Below are positions 63,298-64,000 of a stretch of 64,000 nt of DNA, piece after piece. The stretch comes from Paenibacillus sp. FSL H7-0331. Lineage in GTDB: Bacteria; Bacillota; Bacilli; Paenibacillales; NBRC-103111. How positions within the stretch are numbered: position 1 is the stretch's first letter; the number at the start of each line of letters is the position of its first letter. The position numbers and the translations under genes are program-made. Below the pieces are notes generated by a model that had not been told where the DNA came from, searched no databases, and saw only the letters and a list, made by a program, of their open reading frames with translations. The stretch is from positions 78,966-142,965 of the forward strand of contig NZ_MRTH01000021.1 in NCBI RefSeq assembly GCF_001956045.1, in the 5' to 3' direction.

Positions 63298-63651
63298 TCA
63301 GTATTCCTCTTGCTCATCTCCAAGGAGTCGAGCATTTAATTTATTTGATATAGACTTTAACTTTTCTATGTATTGAGGTTCATCGCCGTAAGGATGAAAA
63401 GGAGCCAAAATAAGCCCCCTTGAATAACGGAGAAAAACTGTTTCTCCATTGTAATCCCAAGATGCCATTCCTTCACCACTTTTCATTGATAGTACATTCC
63501 CATTAGGAAGTGTTTGTGATATGTCATCCTCTACCTGCAACTTTAAATCAACGTCATTGGAAATATAGTTTTTCCATTCTTCTAAAGTTATTGGATTTTC
63601 TTTCGCTTCGAACGTGTACTTAGCCCTCGTAATATTTAATTCATACCCCAC
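63298..63651 (-). CDS. Hypothetical protein of widespread small family
   Basis: 117 residues from a GTG at 63651 preceded by AGGGGG. The opening GYELNITRAKYTFE... ITLEEWKNYISND and the ending KLNARLLGDEQEEY recall a small protein family that I have seen unannotated in many bacteria. It may be an immunity-type protein, but no adjacent toxin gene is seen. Soluble. Confidence 0.6.
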   Translation of the reverse strand: MGYELNITRAKYTFEAKENPITLEEWKNYISNDVDLKLQVEDDISQTLPNGNVLSMKSGEGMASWDYNGETVFLRYSRGLILAPFHPYGDEPQYIEKLKSISNKLNARLLGDEQEEY

Positions 63652-64000
63652 ATAAATACCCCCTATTTTTCACCTTAGAGTTATTCAACTAGTAGATAAC
63701 AATTTCCTTCTTTTGTAATTGAAGATAGCTGCCCGTTACTTAAATTAACAAAAGAAGAGCTGCCGTGAAGCAAGTCCCTCAACTATTGTAGCCGTTAGTT
63801 CAATACACAAATTTTATTGACCTAACATTATTTCAAATTCAATTTCATGGCGAACAGGTATCCCATCAAATCCTATGAATGGGATTGAAGGATTGTATCA
63901 CGAAGGTCCCCTTTTAACGTTAACTGCCCGTCCCTCGGTTTTAAGGGTTTATCTCACATATACTCACTCATTCGCAGGATTTCGTTGTCCTGTATAACAG
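63652..64000. other. Non-coding stretch at the right edge
   Basis: No open gene seen. It contains short echoes of CGTTAG(C/T)TCAAT (63268-63280 and about 63791-63803) and of CTGCCCGT, suggesting decayed repeat sequence. Confidence 0.3.

Overview
The window looks like chromosome from an endospore-forming Bacillota of the Paenibacillus type. This rests on family content, not a database search. Sporulation and germination genes include prkA, ytxC, a GerA/GerC/GerB germinant receptor and a possible small acid-soluble spore protein. Other pointers are a YesM/YesN-type sugar-sensing pair beside a carbohydrate ABC transporter, an AbrB-type regulator, strong GGAGG ribosome binding sites, and a T-box leader on thrS. 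No rRNA, tRNA, CRISPR array or complete insertion sequence was seen.

Layout. 0-8 kb: the 5' end of a DUF2334 gene, a large clan GH-A glycosidase divergent from a LacI regulator, a methyltransferase, and a sporulation-type histidine kinase with a LytTR-like N-terminus. 8-18 kb: a histidine kinase remnant, prkA, a DUF2161 nuclease-fold gene, a polysaccharide deacetylase, the germinant receptor operon and an MFS transporter. 18-27 kb: a sugar ABC transporter (binding protein and two permeases) divergent from a YesM/YesN two-component pair followed by a coiled-coil membrane protein and a phosphodiester glycosidase. 27-38.6 kb: abrB-like, trmL, an orphan OmpR-type regulator, serC, a Fur-box binding protein, a DUF1501/DUF1800 Tat pair, a beta-type glnA, a DAHP synthase, DUF2062 and ispH. 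38.6-52.7 kb: a two-component system next to htrA, yugN-like, amt, small spore and envelope genes, an MBL hydrolase, thrS with its T-box, ytxC and a diguanylate cyclase.

From about 52.8 kb to the end the sequence becomes visibly AT-rich and changes character. It opens with what looks like a broken-off 3' end of mqnC and carries no recognisable housekeeping gene. It holds several XRE-type regulators, a five-gene block (membrane-anchored Mrr nuclease, HNH nuclease, DUF4359 protein, MazG-DUF5655 fusion, membrane protein), and a lone phage tail-spike-like protein with a proteasome-like N-terminal domain. I read this as an accessory or defence/prophage-remnant island.

Regulatory points: GlnR/TnrA-type boxes precede both glnA and amt, which suggests joint nitrogen control. 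A Fur box precedes the siderophore-binding protein. A hairpin repeat that ends at the Shine-Dalgarno sequence occurs upstream of prkA, thrS and the YesM-type kinase. Best candidates for something undescribed are the Mrr/HNH/MazG-DUF5655 block (54.9-58.1 kb), the proteasome-like/tail-spike fusion (59.6-61.5 kb) and the hairpin-Shine-Dalgarno repeat.
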